This document shows, piece after piece, positions 1 to 12,360 of a stretch of DNA of 64,000 nt; position 1 is the stretch's first letter; every line of letters begins with the position of its first letter. The stretch is taken from NCBI RefSeq assembly GCF_050624435.1, contig NC_134531.1:258678812-258742811 (forward strand), written 5' to 3'. This stretch comes from Tenrec ecaudatus. Lineage: Eukaryota > Chordata > Mammalia > Afrosoricida > Tenrecidae. Position numbers and translations under genes: made by a program. The notes under the pieces were generated by a model. It was not told the DNA's origin. It did not search any database and saw only the letters and a list, made by a program, of their open reading frames with translations.

Positions 1-974
1 TTAAATGAGATGCCCTACTAGTATTACATCCATATGTGCTGACTCTAATTGGGAAAAATTAGATTTAATATTTGCAAGAAGTCAGCCCCCCGATACAGCT
101 GTTCCCAAGGCCTGCGTCCCCTTTGGGCCTACATATGCAAACATCCCAGAATGCATATTCCTGAATCACCAGCAATTATGGAAAAGATCCAGATTGCAAA
201 ATTTTTATAAATAATTTCATGGTTGATCTTACAGCATAACAGCGTTTAATTACTCATATACTGGCACAATTGTACTCACAAACAAGCATCTGCATATATA
301 GAACAATTTAAATGATCACGTTTCCACCTAATACAAAATCATGCAGCACTCACAAACCTTAGTATAATTACATGCACACCACTCATGAACGGCAGTGTAA
401 CTGTCATGGGACTGGATGTTACTTGTAATATTTCCTTTCTCGTGTTTTTGGAATTGTATCAATGGCTCATCATAGACACATATTTTGTACTTCTCAAGCA
501 ATAGACTATGATTTATAATCCCACTCTCGTGATAATTTCCACACAGTATGTAACTTACAGCTTTTCAGCGTTTTAACATAAAAATATTAATATCTATTCA
601 AAGTATCTGCTTATATCTTTCTCTTTCATTTTTTTATTTTACAGGAAGTTCAGCAACTCAATGGATTTATTTGCCTATCAACAAGTTATGGAGTCACTGA
701 ACTAATGTATTCATAATTAATTGAGAGGGGACATAAGAGGAAAATTACGATGAGAAATTTGTCTTCTAAAGAAAAATAAGTGTATAATCTATCAATAAAT
801 ACATTTCAGAATTATATGCATATTTCCTTTCTGATACTCCCACTCCGTTGCAGCAAATACAAATTGCATAAAATACTGATGACTCCGAAGAACTATAAAA
901 TAGCTATGATTTTGCTCTAATTCTAAGCTAATGAGTTAGTTACCTCACTGCAGTTTGTGAATTCAAGCTGAAAC
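1..974. other. AT-rich non-coding sequence, nothing recognised
   Basis: Low-GC sequence with stop codons in every frame. No exon, RNA gene or recognisable transposon was seen. It may hold very old, unrecognisable repeats. Confidence 0.6.
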
Positions 975-1195
975 ATGAAACTCAAGAGTCAGACAAAGCT
1001 TTATTGCCAACAGCACCGCAGAGCAATTTGAGCTTCATACATGCCAATGATGTTTGGCCCATTTGAAAAGGAGCATGCAAAGATGCAGGTGGATTGTGTG
1101 CATGCAGTGGGTTTGTATAACTGAGGTCCCACCAGCTTAAGGAATCCTGGGTTTAAGAAACCGTAGTACATAAGTGGGGACCAACCCATGCTCTG
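975..1195 (-). mobile_element. Possible retroviral-type LTR fragment
   Basis: Read on the minus strand, this stretch has a polyadenylation-like GCAATAAAGCTTTG motif at about 994-1007, followed by a CT-rich stretch, the layout of the R/U5 part of a class I endogenous retrovirus LTR. A 62-codon open frame covers it but resembles no protein. TATA box, LTR ends and target duplication were not identified, so this is a weak call; an old processed transcript end is an alternative. Confidence 0.25.
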
Positions 1196-3566
1196 GAAGA
1201 GACATTATCTTTAATATATTAGATAGTCTGTTTCATTTATCTCTCTAACTTCTGCTTCCTTGCAACAAGAATCTAGATAAAATATAGTTAGTGTCTTTGC
1301 ACACAAAAAGCATGGAAATGTGAGACACCCGTGACTGTCTTTCAACAATCTCTGTTCATTGCTCTTACATCATTTTGGCTTATGAAAATAGTTCCATGGC
1401 TCCACTACAACAATTAATCTGACTGATAGAGACTGTAACAAAATATGTTCAGATTGTCTTACAATCATTTAATTAAGGATTTCTTCAACTGAACACCATA
1501 CAGCAAGGTGGGACCAGCCTACATTGTTTAACTCAGTCATGCCTTCCTGAACCATTTGGATTTCTCTCCTATGGGTGCTCCTTAAGTTTCTCCTTAGCTT
1601 AAGGAGTTAAACCATGTGCAGTGTTATTGATTGCCTCGACTTAATTTTGTCCTGCAAGGAGATCTGAGGGATATCAACCCTGACCAGTTCATATCAACCC
1701 TAGCCTATGTGTTTAGGCAGACCTCAATATTTTCACTGGGATGTGGTTGTGTATCTTTTAAGCATTTGAATGACTTTTAATGAAGCCTATAGTGTGAATA
1801 TTTTACATTAATGTGGTTGTGTTTCTTTGGGTTTCTGAATTTTTTTTTATGAAGCTACTAAGGTGTAAGTCATTGTGGTAATGAATGCTTTCCCACACAA
1901 GAAGGACAAACCTGAGGATCCCCCAGAAAGTGTTACCCCTTAAATGTGATCTACATTATTTACGGGACACAGGTTAAGCATATTTCACTGATGTCACTTT
2001 CTGGCTGGCTGCAAGGCTTTAGAGTATAGAGTAGAGTTTTAATTATTAGGTTTATCCATTATTTTTATTTTCATTTTTTAATCTAAAATAAAAAGCATTT
2101 ATTGAAATGACAGAAACTACATCCAGTATTTTTGATTCTCTTCTAGTTTCTCACAATTCCAGCTGGGAACCATCCTTCCAATCCATAGAATGACTGAGAA
2201 TGGGATGGAGAGACACCTGTCGGCCTTACGAATGTTATACTCATCTACGGCACTTTCTAATAGTCAGACATCTTGATAACATTAAGAAAAATGACATTCA
2301 AATCATGGTCAGGGCCATCTGGAGAGAGATGAAAGACGCAGGATTCCGTTGAATTTAAGGCCTTGAAGTTACATTTGGACGAGTGGCTCAAAGGCATTTT
2401 TCTTCATCGGGAAGGGGCTCTAGGAGAGGTTTGAATGGGGTTCACTTATTTCCCTTCTTATCCATTTCTCCAAATATTTAAAGTGTTCCCTTTACAGGTA
2501 TTAAAGATGTTTCACTACCTTCACATCTTCAAAGTCAATATGTACATGAGATTAGTGATAACTTCACCTTTGTACCTCTATTACCTATTCATACCTAGGC
2601 CTTTTCTCCAAAAAAGGTTAAGTGCAGGGGTACAAGAGCATATTTTATGAACTATCCAGAGTTCTAACTGTTCTTCTCTTTGGTCTACATGTGCCAATAC
2701 AGGAGAACTCAGAGGGTTATATAATACTATAAAATGATCATTATTCTAATAAACATGATAATGTCAAGCTAACAAGAGACCCAGGCAGATGATGAAGAAC
2801 TCTGAGGCCACCTTTCGGTTGGGAAGAAGGCATGACCGTCAGACCAGTCTGTAGTTGTCATTAGGGGAAAGCAAGTTGCCTCCCTCCCAGAAATGGTGAG
2901 AGTAGAATCAGAATTTTTCAAAGTAGCTCTCTTTATCCCATACCTTTCCTCACGAGCATCACCTGGGAAATGGTGGAGAGGGAATTATTCTTTCCTGAGA
3001 AACACAGACTCAGAGACCAATGCACTTTGCTAAATTGTGTGGCTGAGAAATATCTATTCATTTTTCGAAGGAGTTTTTTTTAGAGCTGAATAATTCCAGA
3101 TGCTTTGGAATGGGAAGTGCTGTGGGATGTTGATTTGATATCTTGAATAGCAATCAATTGTTAAATTACTGTTGCAATAGAACAGAGTGGGAGTAAAATA
3201 TAGAATGTATTTAGTTTTCCAGGAAGTATGTGTAGCAATATTCTGTGTGATGATTTTCCCGTGGCAAGCCAGTCATCTTTGAACAGAAATCACAAATCTG
3301 GCATGACTTAGTGGTGATCTTTACAAAAGAAATATAGAGCCCTTTACTTTTTGTTCAATCAGTGGTAGTAGTAGATATGTGGTAGATATGTGCTAGACCT
3401 ATCTAGGAAGGCCAAGCAATATAATGGTGGTGATCTGGTCAGTCTTGATCAGCAGTTGATTCCAGCCAATCTCATTAGGGAATGTGTCTGCACCATCAAA
3501 GAATTAGCATCAACTTGAGGCAGGAAGACAGTTTAATAAGCAATTGCTTCCATAGTTTATATCCTC
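1196..3566. other. Non-coding sequence with a weak internal duplication
   Basis: No gene or clear transposon. Two diverged blocks of about 70 bases near 1738-1880 share ATGTGGTTGTGT and a later ATGAAGC motif, which suggests an old local tandem duplication. Open frames here are short (71 codons at most) and resemble nothing known. Confidence 0.5.
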
Positions 3567-3775
3567 AATTTGTTAGGTGCCATTGAGTTAATTCCAACTC
3601 ATAGTCACCCATGTCCAACATAATTTAAATACTAATCAGTTCTGCACTATCTTCACAATTGGTATATTTAAGCCTGTTATAACCACTGTGCCCATCCACC
3701 CCATGGATGGTCTTCTTCCTCTTCTTCCTCCTCCTCCCCCTTCCTCTCCTCTGCCTTCCTCCTCTTCTTCTTCCA
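3567..3775 (-). mobile_element. RTE1-like LINE, 3' end fragment
   Basis: Starts with the RTE1/AfroSINE tail in reverse (TGTTAGGTGCCATTGAGTT), continues through the diverged 3' region and ends in a CTT/CCT-rich tract (about 3711-3775) where the family normally has a short TCTTCCTC stretch. The tract looks expanded into a microsatellite. No coding potential. Confidence 0.6.
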
Positions 3776-5370
3776 TGGTCCATTTCTGAAACATTAGTTA
3801 CTGAAAATCTTATGGATAACTCATCTTAGAGCAATCTTTAATTTGCTATTCTGTCAATTTCAAAGTGTCAGAGAGAAGAAGCCAATAAAAGTAACCCAGG
3901 TGTTAATAGATTTTTAACAGGATTCATCGGGGGAAGTATTGGCCAGAGATATGACAATGGCCTTGGGTTATGCACACAGACAGCATGATCATACCTGTTT
4001 CTGATTTTGTGTAGCTGGTACTGAGGTTGAATAACTGCAGAAAGCCATGGAGTATCATTGGGTTTTAGTTCATCTGAACCAGGTCCCACCAACAAATAAA
4101 GTTCAGATGTTTATGGGACTCTCTATAGTACCTGTTGCTAAGCAACAGTTATGAATTCTGAAGGATCTGCTTGATAGCTCTCAAGTTAATCTGATACATG
4201 GGATTAAGCTAAAAAAATTGTTACTAAGGTTCCAGTGCATACATGCACAGTTTTATTCAAACAAAATGTGTCTAAACATACCTCTGTGGTCAGAAGATGG
4301 CTCCCCACAAATTCTTTCAATGATGCACGTATCTTCTTCTTATTGGGTTGCTTCTTAGGCTACCTATCTACTAGACCACTTGAATGGCAGACACAGAAAT
4401 CAATTCAAAAATTTATGGCAACTGTTTTCTAAGATTCTGAAGGAGGCATCATTATAGATTGTCTAGAAGAACAAAAGACAAACACAGGGACTAATTAGGA
4501 AGAAGTTTAAAGAAAATTGAAAAGTGCTTTGGTGAGTAAATTCCAGAAAATGTGTACACAATATATTCACCCCCCTCCCCAATCACATAATGCATTTTCT
4601 CAGTCTTCAAGGACAGCAAGAGCTGGCCTATGAGACCTTTCTCGGGAAACCTTTCCCCATCCATCCTCCATCCCTTTAGACTACTCCTTACCCCATCCAC
4701 CCTTGCCCTTTCAGATACCCTTTCTTTCCCAAACTCAAAGAACATGGAAAACATTTGTCTCTTGAGGATACCAAAGCCCTACATTGATGTATAATCAAAA
4801 CTCAGAATTCTTTGGGGAAGGGTTAGAGATATGGAATCACCACCTTCAGAAATGTACTCCTGTAGATTTAGATGGGGACATGTGAGAAACAGTAACTTTG
4901 CATTTTGATATTTTGTAAGAAAAGTGACTATGCTGCTGCCGCAATACTTTCTGAGGTACTCTCCTATTTTCATGGAATATGATAAAAGACAAGCGTTAGG
5001 GGCAAAGAAATTTAAAGTGTGCACCTTATATATGCATACTTGTCTCAACTCTCATGGGGGTTGATATACTGTGTGATAATATTTTTTAGAAGAATTAATA
5101 CCAGACTCGTCCCAAGGAGTTGGAGATTAATGATATTCCAAATATCCAATTTTGCCAAGGCACTATTCTGCTCTATTTCTCCCCTACTCTTCTTATGAAT
5201 ATATTCTTTCAATTCCCTGGGTTCTGTGATTTGATGCAACATCCCAGAGAAACTACGATACTTTGAGGAAATGTTTCAAGAGGTGGTTGGTGCGGTTTAG
5301 TCTCAAACTTGAAGATCAGGCAGAGACAGTCCAAATGCAGGGGCCAGAGCCATAACCTCCAATGCCCCAA
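3776..5370. other. Non-coding sequence, mostly unrecognised
   Basis: No gene or clear transposon was recognised. It contains the palindrome at 4132-4148 listed separately. Short overlapping open frames at 4491-5430 on the minus strand have no recognisable motifs. Confidence 0.5.
4132..4148. promoter_or_regulatory. 17-bp perfect palindrome resembling an RFX X-box
   Basis: Two 8-base arms (CTGTTGCT and AGCAACAG) around one central A form a perfect inverted repeat. The core GTTGCT-A-AGCAAC resembles the X-box bound by RFX transcription factors (GTTRCC, short spacer, RGYAAC); the right half fits that pattern exactly and the left half has T in place of the last C. Whether it is bound is unknown; no gene start lies nearby. 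Confidence 0.35.
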
Positions 5371-5775
5371 AGAAATGTGACCCAATAGAAGGCTGAACCC
5401 ATAGAACAATATCACTGATATAATATGCAAGTAAAATTTTGCTGAAGATCATACTACAAAGTTTGCAGCATTACATTGACAGGGAGCTGTAAGATGAGGT
5501 TCAGAAAGGCCATGAAACATGGGGTATCATGGCTGACATCAGATGGATCTTGACTCAAAGCAGAGAATCCCAGAAAGTTTACTTGTGTTTTATTGACTAT
5601 TATAAGGCTTTAAATTTTGAGGATCATAACAAACTACAGATAACCTTGAGAAGAATGAGAATTCTAGAACAATTCACTGCGCTCATGTGGAACCTGTATA
5701 TGGATCAAGTAGCAGCTGTGCTGACTGAACAAGGGAAAAGTGCATGGTTCAAAATCAGGAAAGTTGTGAGATGAG
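5371..5775 (+). mobile_element. RTE1-like LINE, reverse transcriptase fragment
   Basis: Begins near GTGACCCAATAGAA and covers the early reverse-transcriptase region. The open frame at 5529-5774 encodes RT motifs including YLCFIDYYKALNFEDHNKL, which corresponds to the first catalytic block (the family has FIDYAKAFD; here the Asp after KAF is lost). The frame is open for only about 80 codons. The copy is cut at both ends and cannot make a working enzyme. Confidence 0.85.
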
Positions 5776-6989
5776 GTATATCCTCTTATTATACTTAATG
5801 ATTTTAGAAGTTTATTTTAAAAGTTTCTAAGAATAAAATTGTTCTAAACATTGCAAGGTAATCTAGGTTCTTGTATTGGTGTGTAGCTTGCTACTCTTTC
5901 AGTACATAGATTGCACAATATGTGTGCTTTAAATAATCACTTACAAGAACAATATTAACAGTAGTATCATTTTTTATTGCAAATTGGTATTATGACTTGA
6001 GGTCTTTTATTTCAATCAACCAAATCTAGAATAAAACTATTTGCTGTAAGTTCTAAGATTTAAAATATGTAGAGAAACAGTGAAGAATTTCCCCAAACCA
6101 CAACTTTGTCAAGCAAATTAAAAATCAAATGTCTATTTTTATCAACAATCACCAAAAATACTTAAAAACAATATTATAATGATCTCAATTCTATATCCAG
6201 AGACTAATAATTTTGCTGTTGTAGACTCAGTGAGTAGATAATAAGAAAGAGAAAGTTTTTATGTGTAGCACCAATAGCTTCGTGCAGAAAAAAGTTACAA
6301 AATTCTTTGCAAATAATTAAATTTCCTAATTCTGAGTAGTCTTAGATTAATACATTTCAAGGCAAAGCACCTCCAGAGTCTTGTAACGTGGTACTGTGAT
6401 AATACCACAGCTGATCCTTCATTGTTCCAGTTGAAGATTAATTATCTCTCTTCCTCCTATAATATCCATTTAATGTCTTAGAAATTGGTTTTAACTATTA
6501 GCTCTATTCATTTATTTCCTGTGAAGATGGTCTAAGCTTTATCTACTTGAACGCTAGATTTAGTATCACTTTTCATTTCCTTCTTGCTAAATACACGCTC
6601 TTCTAAAGAGCTCCATTTTAATGTCTTTTCCCCCATCTCACTCTCGACCCCCCAAAGAGACAAACATACCTATATTCACACACTGATACCCAGCTCTATT
6701 CCTGTTTTTCTTGGTTGCTTTGTTTAAGGTTAGTGTATTTGTCAAAGCTGTAAAAAGGATCACAAAATGGTAAATTTATTATGATTTATAGTTTTCTCTC
6801 ACTCATACTGATCTCTTAGCAAAACAATAATCACAAAGACTGAGAAACAGGCTGGACTTCAATAGCTGTTCATCTTCCAAACTGAGGCCATGATGGAACA
6901 TCCAGTTAGGTTATGCACTGTGTAAAAAATATGATAGACAATATTTTGAATTCTATTTTCATGTTGAGGAGGATGGGATAAAGCTAATG
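5776..6989. other. AT-rich non-coding sequence, nothing recognised
   Basis: Very AT-rich, dense in stop codons. No gene, RNA or clear repeat boundary was seen. Confidence 0.6.
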
Positions 6990-7205
6990 TCTTGGGCTGA
7001 GTTCTCTAGAGAAGAAAAACCAATGGAATTGATTATTATAATAATATATATAATTCATATAAATGTATATATATAATTACATACATTTAATCAAGAACAT
7101 TGCTCATATAGTTGCAGAAATAGGTGGGTTCTAAATCTAGGCATGCTCTAAGTCTGTGACTCAAATGTTAGTTAGTTTAGAGGCTTCTTTGGCACAACAC
7201 CCTAA
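6990..7205 (+). repeat. LTR-like repeat fragment (TTCTCTAGAGAA type)
   Basis: Starts with GAGTTCTCTAGAGAAGAAAA followed by an AT-repeat stretch and a TCAAGAACATTGCTCATATAG segment. The pattern matches a dispersed mammalian repeat that begins 'gggttctctagagaa' and runs into a TA-rich tract. The exact family name is not certain. Confidence 0.45.
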
Positions 7206-7339
7206 CTGTGGAGATGGTGAGAAAGAATGGTCGGTATCTCGATAACCGCATGGCTCATATCGTTCTACGATATCTCCCCTTACACAGTGTGCACTTTCAA
7301 AGAGATTGGGGATCAGAGGATGTAGTAGGTACATTGCTC

Positions 7340-8510
7340 ATAGTTGCGAGGAGGAAGGATGAAAGAACTAAAGGAAAGTTATATGTTTCAATGGTGCTAC
7401 ACTGCACCCTGACTGGCTCATCTCCTCCCCACCACCCTTCTCTGAGGGGATGTCCAATTGCCTGCAGATGGGCTTTGGGTTTCCACACTGCACTCCCCCC
7501 TTTTTAAATGATATGATTTCTTTTCTTTGGTGCCTGATAGCTGAGCCCATTGACATCTCATGATCACACAGGCTGGTGTGCTTCTCCCATGTGGGCTTTG
7601 TTGCTTCTCAGCTAGCTGGCTGCTTGTTTATCTTCAAGCCTTAAGACCCCCAGATGCTACATCATTTGATAACCAGGCATCATCAGCTTTCTTCAGCACA
7701 TTTGCTTATGCACCAACTCTGTCTTCAGCAATTGTGTCAGGAAGGTTGAGGGAGTACTTGAGTAGAGGTCCAATGTCCATCTGCTATCTTACTACTAAAC
7801 CTACATGTACATAGATCTATTATTTCTCTATCATCATATAAATATATTTACATATGTACACGCCTGTATTTAGACTCCAATGATGCTCTTTGCCCCCTTG
7901 TTATTTCCTATATTTCCTCTTACTTTCCTGGGTTACATTGGCCTTCATCTAGCCCAACCAGGCATCCTATGCCCTCCTTGCCACCAGTTTTTGATCATTT
8001 GTTGTTCCCTTGTCCCTGATTTTGTTGGCACCCACTTCCTTTCCCCTGCCTTTCACTCTCCCATGTCCACCTGGTACCATCAATCCTGTTCTTTTCCCCT
8101 CCAGATTGTTTATCCCACTTATCTTATCTAGATAGACATGCAGAGACAATAATATGCACAAAAACAAGACAGAACAAAGCAACAAAAGAAAAGAAAAAAC
8201 AACAACAACAAACCAATGACACAAAAAGAAAAGCTTATAAATAGTTCCAGGTCTATTTATTTACCTTTAGGAGTGTTTTCCCATTGAATCTGATGGGGTC
8301 CTCTGCTCTGGCCCCACAGTTTATTTATGCTGTTCCCCAGGGATTTCATTGCTCTGCTTCCCTGGCTGTTCTGTTGTACGCCCTTAGTGTTTTCTCTCGG
8401 TGTGGTGGGATCAGATCAGGTACAATTCCTGCAATATCTCCAGTGTTGTTCCCTGTAGTGAACAGCAAGTTTTCATTGTGAATTTTTTTGGGGGGTGTTG
8501 TATATATCAA
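7340..8510 (-). mobile_element. Family A (probable L1 3' end) repeat, inner and 5' part, inverted
   Basis: Reads as family A in reverse: the 'GGTGTGCTTCTCCCATGTGG' module near 7576, then the 'AAGCCTTAAGACCCCCAGATG' module, then a long 5' extension through about 8510 that most other copies here lack. The terminal 300-450 bases with AATAAA are missing at its left edge, while a 3' end in the opposite orientation lies at 9047-9349. This is compatible with a 5'-inverted retrotransposon. Open frames of up to 112 codons inside it are incidental. Confidence 0.75.
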
Positions 8511-8639
8511 ATCATCATTTTTGTATCATGCAAATTTAACAGCTTATCCACTCTCTCAATAACTTACCCTGCCTGCCTCCTTTCCTATGTCCTTTTTGTT
8601 GGATATTACCTTCCCTTTCATCATGCTAACACACGTCTG

Positions 8640-8832
8640 GGGAGCCCTGGTGATGTCATGGTGACACATTGGGTGACACATAAGGTCAGGAGTTTGAAAC
8701 TACCAGCTACTCCCCATGCGACAGCTGGAATTTTCTAGTCTCCTAAAGAGTTACAGACTTGGAAACTTCTGGGGTAAGTCTGCCCTGTCCTGTAGGGTTG
8801 TGATGAGTCTGAATCCACTCTGTGGCAGTGAA
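8640..8832 (+). mobile_element. AfroSINE (tRNA-type SINE)
   Basis: Begins GGAGCCCTGGTGATG, contains a decayed B-box (AGTTTGAAACTACCAGCTAC), the ACAGACTTGGAAACT block and ends near TCTGTGGCAGTGAATTTTC. This order is that of the tRNA-derived SINE found across afrotherian mammals. Confidence 0.8.
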
Positions 8833-8892
8833 TTTTCTTTCTTTTTAATGCCAGACCCAGTGGCTTCAACAATGACCCAAGCACAGAAACAC

Positions 8893-8990
8893 TTGTGAGG
8901 ATTGCGCAGGACTAGATGATGTTGAGTTCTAACATACATAGGGTCGCTATGGTTTGGAATTGACTCAATGGCACTAACAATAAAGCCCTC
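8893..8990 (+). mobile_element. RTE1-like LINE, extreme 3' end
   Basis: Carries TTGTGAGGATTGCGCAGGAC followed by ATAGGGTCGCTATGGTTTGG and ends in CACTAACAA, the tail shared by RTE1 elements and AfroSINEs. About 100 bases, 5'-truncated. Confidence 0.7.
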
Positions 8991-9046
8991 TACTTTATTA
9001 CTTCCCCATCTCTCCATTCCCTGTACCACCTTTGGTAACCTTCAAA

Positions 9047-9349
9047 GGATCTGCATATAGCCTCCTCCATGGGGGAGGGGCAACAGAAAAGTGTGTAAAG
9101 GAAGACATTGGACAGTGTAAGATATGACAAAATATTAATAAATTATCAATTATCAAGGGTTCATGAGGGAGGGGGAAGTGGGGAGGGAGGAGAAAAATGA
9201 GGAGCTGATACTAAGGGCTCAAGCAGAAAGCAAATATTTTGAGAATGATGATGGCAACATATGTGTAAATGTGCTTGACCCAATGGAAGTATGCATGGAT
9301 TGTGATAAGAGTTGTATAAACCCTCAATAAAATGATTTTAAAAAAAGAA
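9047..9349 (+). mobile_element. Family A repeat, 3' end with A-rich tail
   Basis: Begins GGATCTGCATATAGCCTCC, contains the G-rich polypurine stretch typical of mammalian L1 3' UTRs (GAGGGAGGGGGAAGTGGGG at about 9166-9184), and ends CAATAAAATGATTTTAAAAA. The inverted segment at 7340-8510 may belong to the same insertion event. Confidence 0.85.
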
Positions 9350-9426
9350 AGAAAACCCAATGGAGTGTCAGAGGTCTTCTCTGACATATACATGCTCCTC
9401 TGGCTTTATAAAGCCTCTTAATGGTA

Positions 9427-9690
9427 TAACAAACAGTATAGTGTGTTTAAGTAGGTTGACCTTAGAGTCGGATTAAATGGGTTCACAGTTTAGCTTTAAT
9501 ATTACTAGCTGTGTTATTATTAACCACTGAAATTCACTTTCATTTGTCATCTCATCCATAAAATATATTTAGTAATAAGAATGTCCTCTGCATCACTTTA
9601 AATGAGCTACGGATTTAAAGTGCTTAGAAGAATGCACACTCAACCCATGAAAACATTTTGTAAGTATTAGTGATTGTGATTTTTATGTAA
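9427..9690 (+). mobile_element. MIR SINE
   Basis: Order of blocks fits MIR: TTAGAGTCGGATTAAATGGG, TACTAGCTGTGTTATTA, TCATCCATAAAATA, AAAGTGCTTAGAAGAATG, and a TAAGTATTAGTGATT end. This is an ancient mammalian SINE; the copy is diverged. Confidence 0.7.
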
Positions 9691-9954
9691 CATTAATAGA
9701 GACATGGTAAGCTGAAATTATAAAACCACTGGCAGTACATGAAGAACCCTAGGTTTTAGTGATTGATAGAAGGTAGCATTAATCCTAATGAAATCAGAAA
9801 CACTTCCCAATGTGATGATGCTGTCCTCCAGTGACATAAGGTATTTTAAGAAAAAAAAATAGGTGTGAATATCCTGAAATATTCACTTATTTCCTATTGT
9901 CTTCCAAATCCTGAACATCAGTTTTCCTTCTTGTTGTACAATAAGCTTATTGCA

Positions 9955-10215
9955 CTAAAAATTATTGCTTCTCATGCAGATTGCTCATTTCTCATTGGAA
10001 TTTTTTGAGCTGATTTTGTTTGTCTGCTTTCTTATTAATCATTTGTAGAGATTTACATAGACATTTTTAAAAGATATTATTTCCCCCTATAGTTGTACAT
10101 CTCAGTTCTCTCTTTATGCCTTTCTCTTATTTTGGCATCAAGAAATATTGAGGTCGTACAGGGCAGGGGTATTGTCTCTTTTTATAGTGTTATTCTTTTC
10201 TGAAACTGTGATTCA
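9955..10215 (-). mobile_element. Old L1 ORF2 fragment
   Basis: The stretch GTCTGCTTTCTTATTAATC...GTAGAGATTTACATAGAC resembles, in reverse, the late ORF2 region of mammalian L1. Diverged, with no open frame. The call rests on pattern resemblance only. Confidence 0.4.
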
Positions 10216-10660
10216 ATTTAAAGAATAAATTGCATTCTGTGTGAAATGCTTCAGGGTAAGGTTGACCAGATGACCCAGGTTTGTAGGCTTCTTATGTGCG
10301 TGTATGTTTTGTTTTGTTTTGTTCTTTTGGCCATTGTTAATATACGTTTGGTACTGCTCTTTGAAATAAAACACGTTCCATATGCTTAGTCCTCAGTCAG
10401 TCATTGTACCGTCTTCGTTCTAGAGCACAACATAGAGGGGCAGAGAAAACTCGTACAACTTTACTTCTAACAATTTCTCCCTCTGACAAGATTCCTTACA
10501 CTTTTTGAGATATAGCTGATTAGATTATACTGTTTTATTTTCATTATCATAGTCACTATGGAATAATTTACTGCATCCAAGGGAATTTAAAAAATTTTAT
10601 TTAATAGAAGAAGTTTTAGCTGTTTGGTGTTTTAAAAACCTGGCATATGAGTTTGAAGGG

Positions 10661-10705
<45 letters not shown>

Positions 10706-11694
10706 ATAGCCCCTTTCATTGCCAAGAATTAGGACTAAATATGGTGATGGGGGGAGGTCATTGAGGCTTTAATAAAATTATAGCATAACTTTAATAAAAT
10801 TATATGCATGATTCAGGCATGATTCAGACATGCCAGAGATATTTTTCTTTCTGAAGAAGTTACTGCAATCCACTGGGAGCCTGTAATTGTGTTCATGTCC
10901 CTTCCCTAGAATGTTCCTGATAACCCACTGAAACCCCTGGGTGTCAATCGGAACTTGCCATTATTCGCAGAGTAAAACCATGTTCAGGTGGTTTTTAAAG
11001 ATATGGTGTGTCATTTCATATGCCTTCCTTTCTGTATAACACATTATTTATATTTATATTATGTGAAGTACATTTGAATTAAAGTAGTTCCAGGAAGGTC
11101 ACAAACTCGGCAAAAATCCTCAGTTAGTATGTTGCATATCAGTTTCATTTTTCTTTTATTTAACTGCTTATGTCTCCGCCTGAGAATTGCTCTTTGGAAG
11201 AAAAGTATTTCAGGACATTATTTGCATTTAAATAAGTTTTGAAGTACCTGGAATGGAAGTAAAGTCTTTTAAATAAAAATACATACCACTGGGAAAAATG
11301 GAGGATTTTGCCAGTTTCTAAGCTTTACAAAACAATTGTCATAAACTCTTTATTTACTTCCAAAGAGACCATTTAATTTGCTGACACAATCAGAAGGGTA
11401 AAGCCTATTACCGGTTCAGTTAAACAAATTATATTGAATACATGAGACAGTGTTTTGCTTGAAAATGGACACCATCTGCTACCTGAATTTGTAAGATTCT
11501 TCATTACTTGTTAATATAATATATAGTTTCAAGCTTTAACACATCAGTTTAGTAATAATGTAATTAACTTTCAAAGTGACAAATTTTCTGATAGTGCTGA
11601 AATTCTAAATTATTTAGACTCAATTTAGTTGTGTTAGCCGAGTGTTCCCTTAGTTTAGACTATTCAAGTAATTAAATTGTCTATATTTTATTTT
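10216..11694. other. Non-coding sequence with one long TG repeat
   Basis: AT-rich sequence without a recognised gene or transposon. A dinucleotide repeat lies at 10662-10700. Confidence 0.5.
10662..10700. repeat. (TG)n microsatellite
   Basis: About 19 uninterrupted TG units. Perfect tracts of this length are usually polymorphic. Confidence 0.95.
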
Positions 11695-12347
11695 ATTCAT
11701 TTTATATTTTAAATCATTTTATTGGGGGCTCATACAACTCTTAACACAATCCATACATCACCAGAATCAGGCCTGTTTGCACATATGTTGCCCTTGTTCT
11801 CTTCTAGGCATTTACTTTCTATTGAACCCTCAGTATCAGCTCTTTTCCCCCCTCCCCTTTCCTCCACGAACCCCTCGATAGATTGTACATTGTTATTATT
11901 TTTGTCTCTCACACCGACCGCCATCTCCCTTCCACCATGTTTTCTGTTGTTCTTCCCCCTGTAGAGGGGTGAGTGGTTATGTGTCGATCATCATGACCGA
12001 TTTTTCCTTTCGTCTTTCCTCTCCCCCATTTCCCCTTGCCCTTCTGGTATCACTATTCACACTCCTGGATTCTGTGTGTCCTGAGCTCCCGTCCCTTTCT
12101 ATACTTGTGTGCATATTCCAGTCTAGTCTGAATTGAGAAGCAGCACTGGGGTCATGGTAGTGGTGGGTGAGGAAGCCTCAAGGAACCAGAAGAACATAGT
12201 GTGTTTCATCAATGCTTTACTGCGCCCTGGCGACTCATCCCCTCCCTGTGGCCCCTCTGTGGGCAGATTATTTCATTGTCTACAGATAGACTTTGGATCT
12301 CCACTCCAGCCCCCCTCATTCTCAACAATGTGTTTTTGTTTGTTATG
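11695..12347 (-). mobile_element. Family A repeat, diverged subfamily
   Basis: Reverse of the family 3' end (AAATCATTTTATTGGGGGCTCATACAACTC) through the module with TTTACTGCGCCCTGGCGACTC. More diverged than the copies at 25.6, 38.6 and 41.3 kb. A 13-base direct repeat TATATTTTATTTT flanks it (11682-11694 and 12348-12360), a plausible but low-complexity target duplication. Confidence 0.8.
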
Positions 12348-12360
12348 TATATTTTATTTT

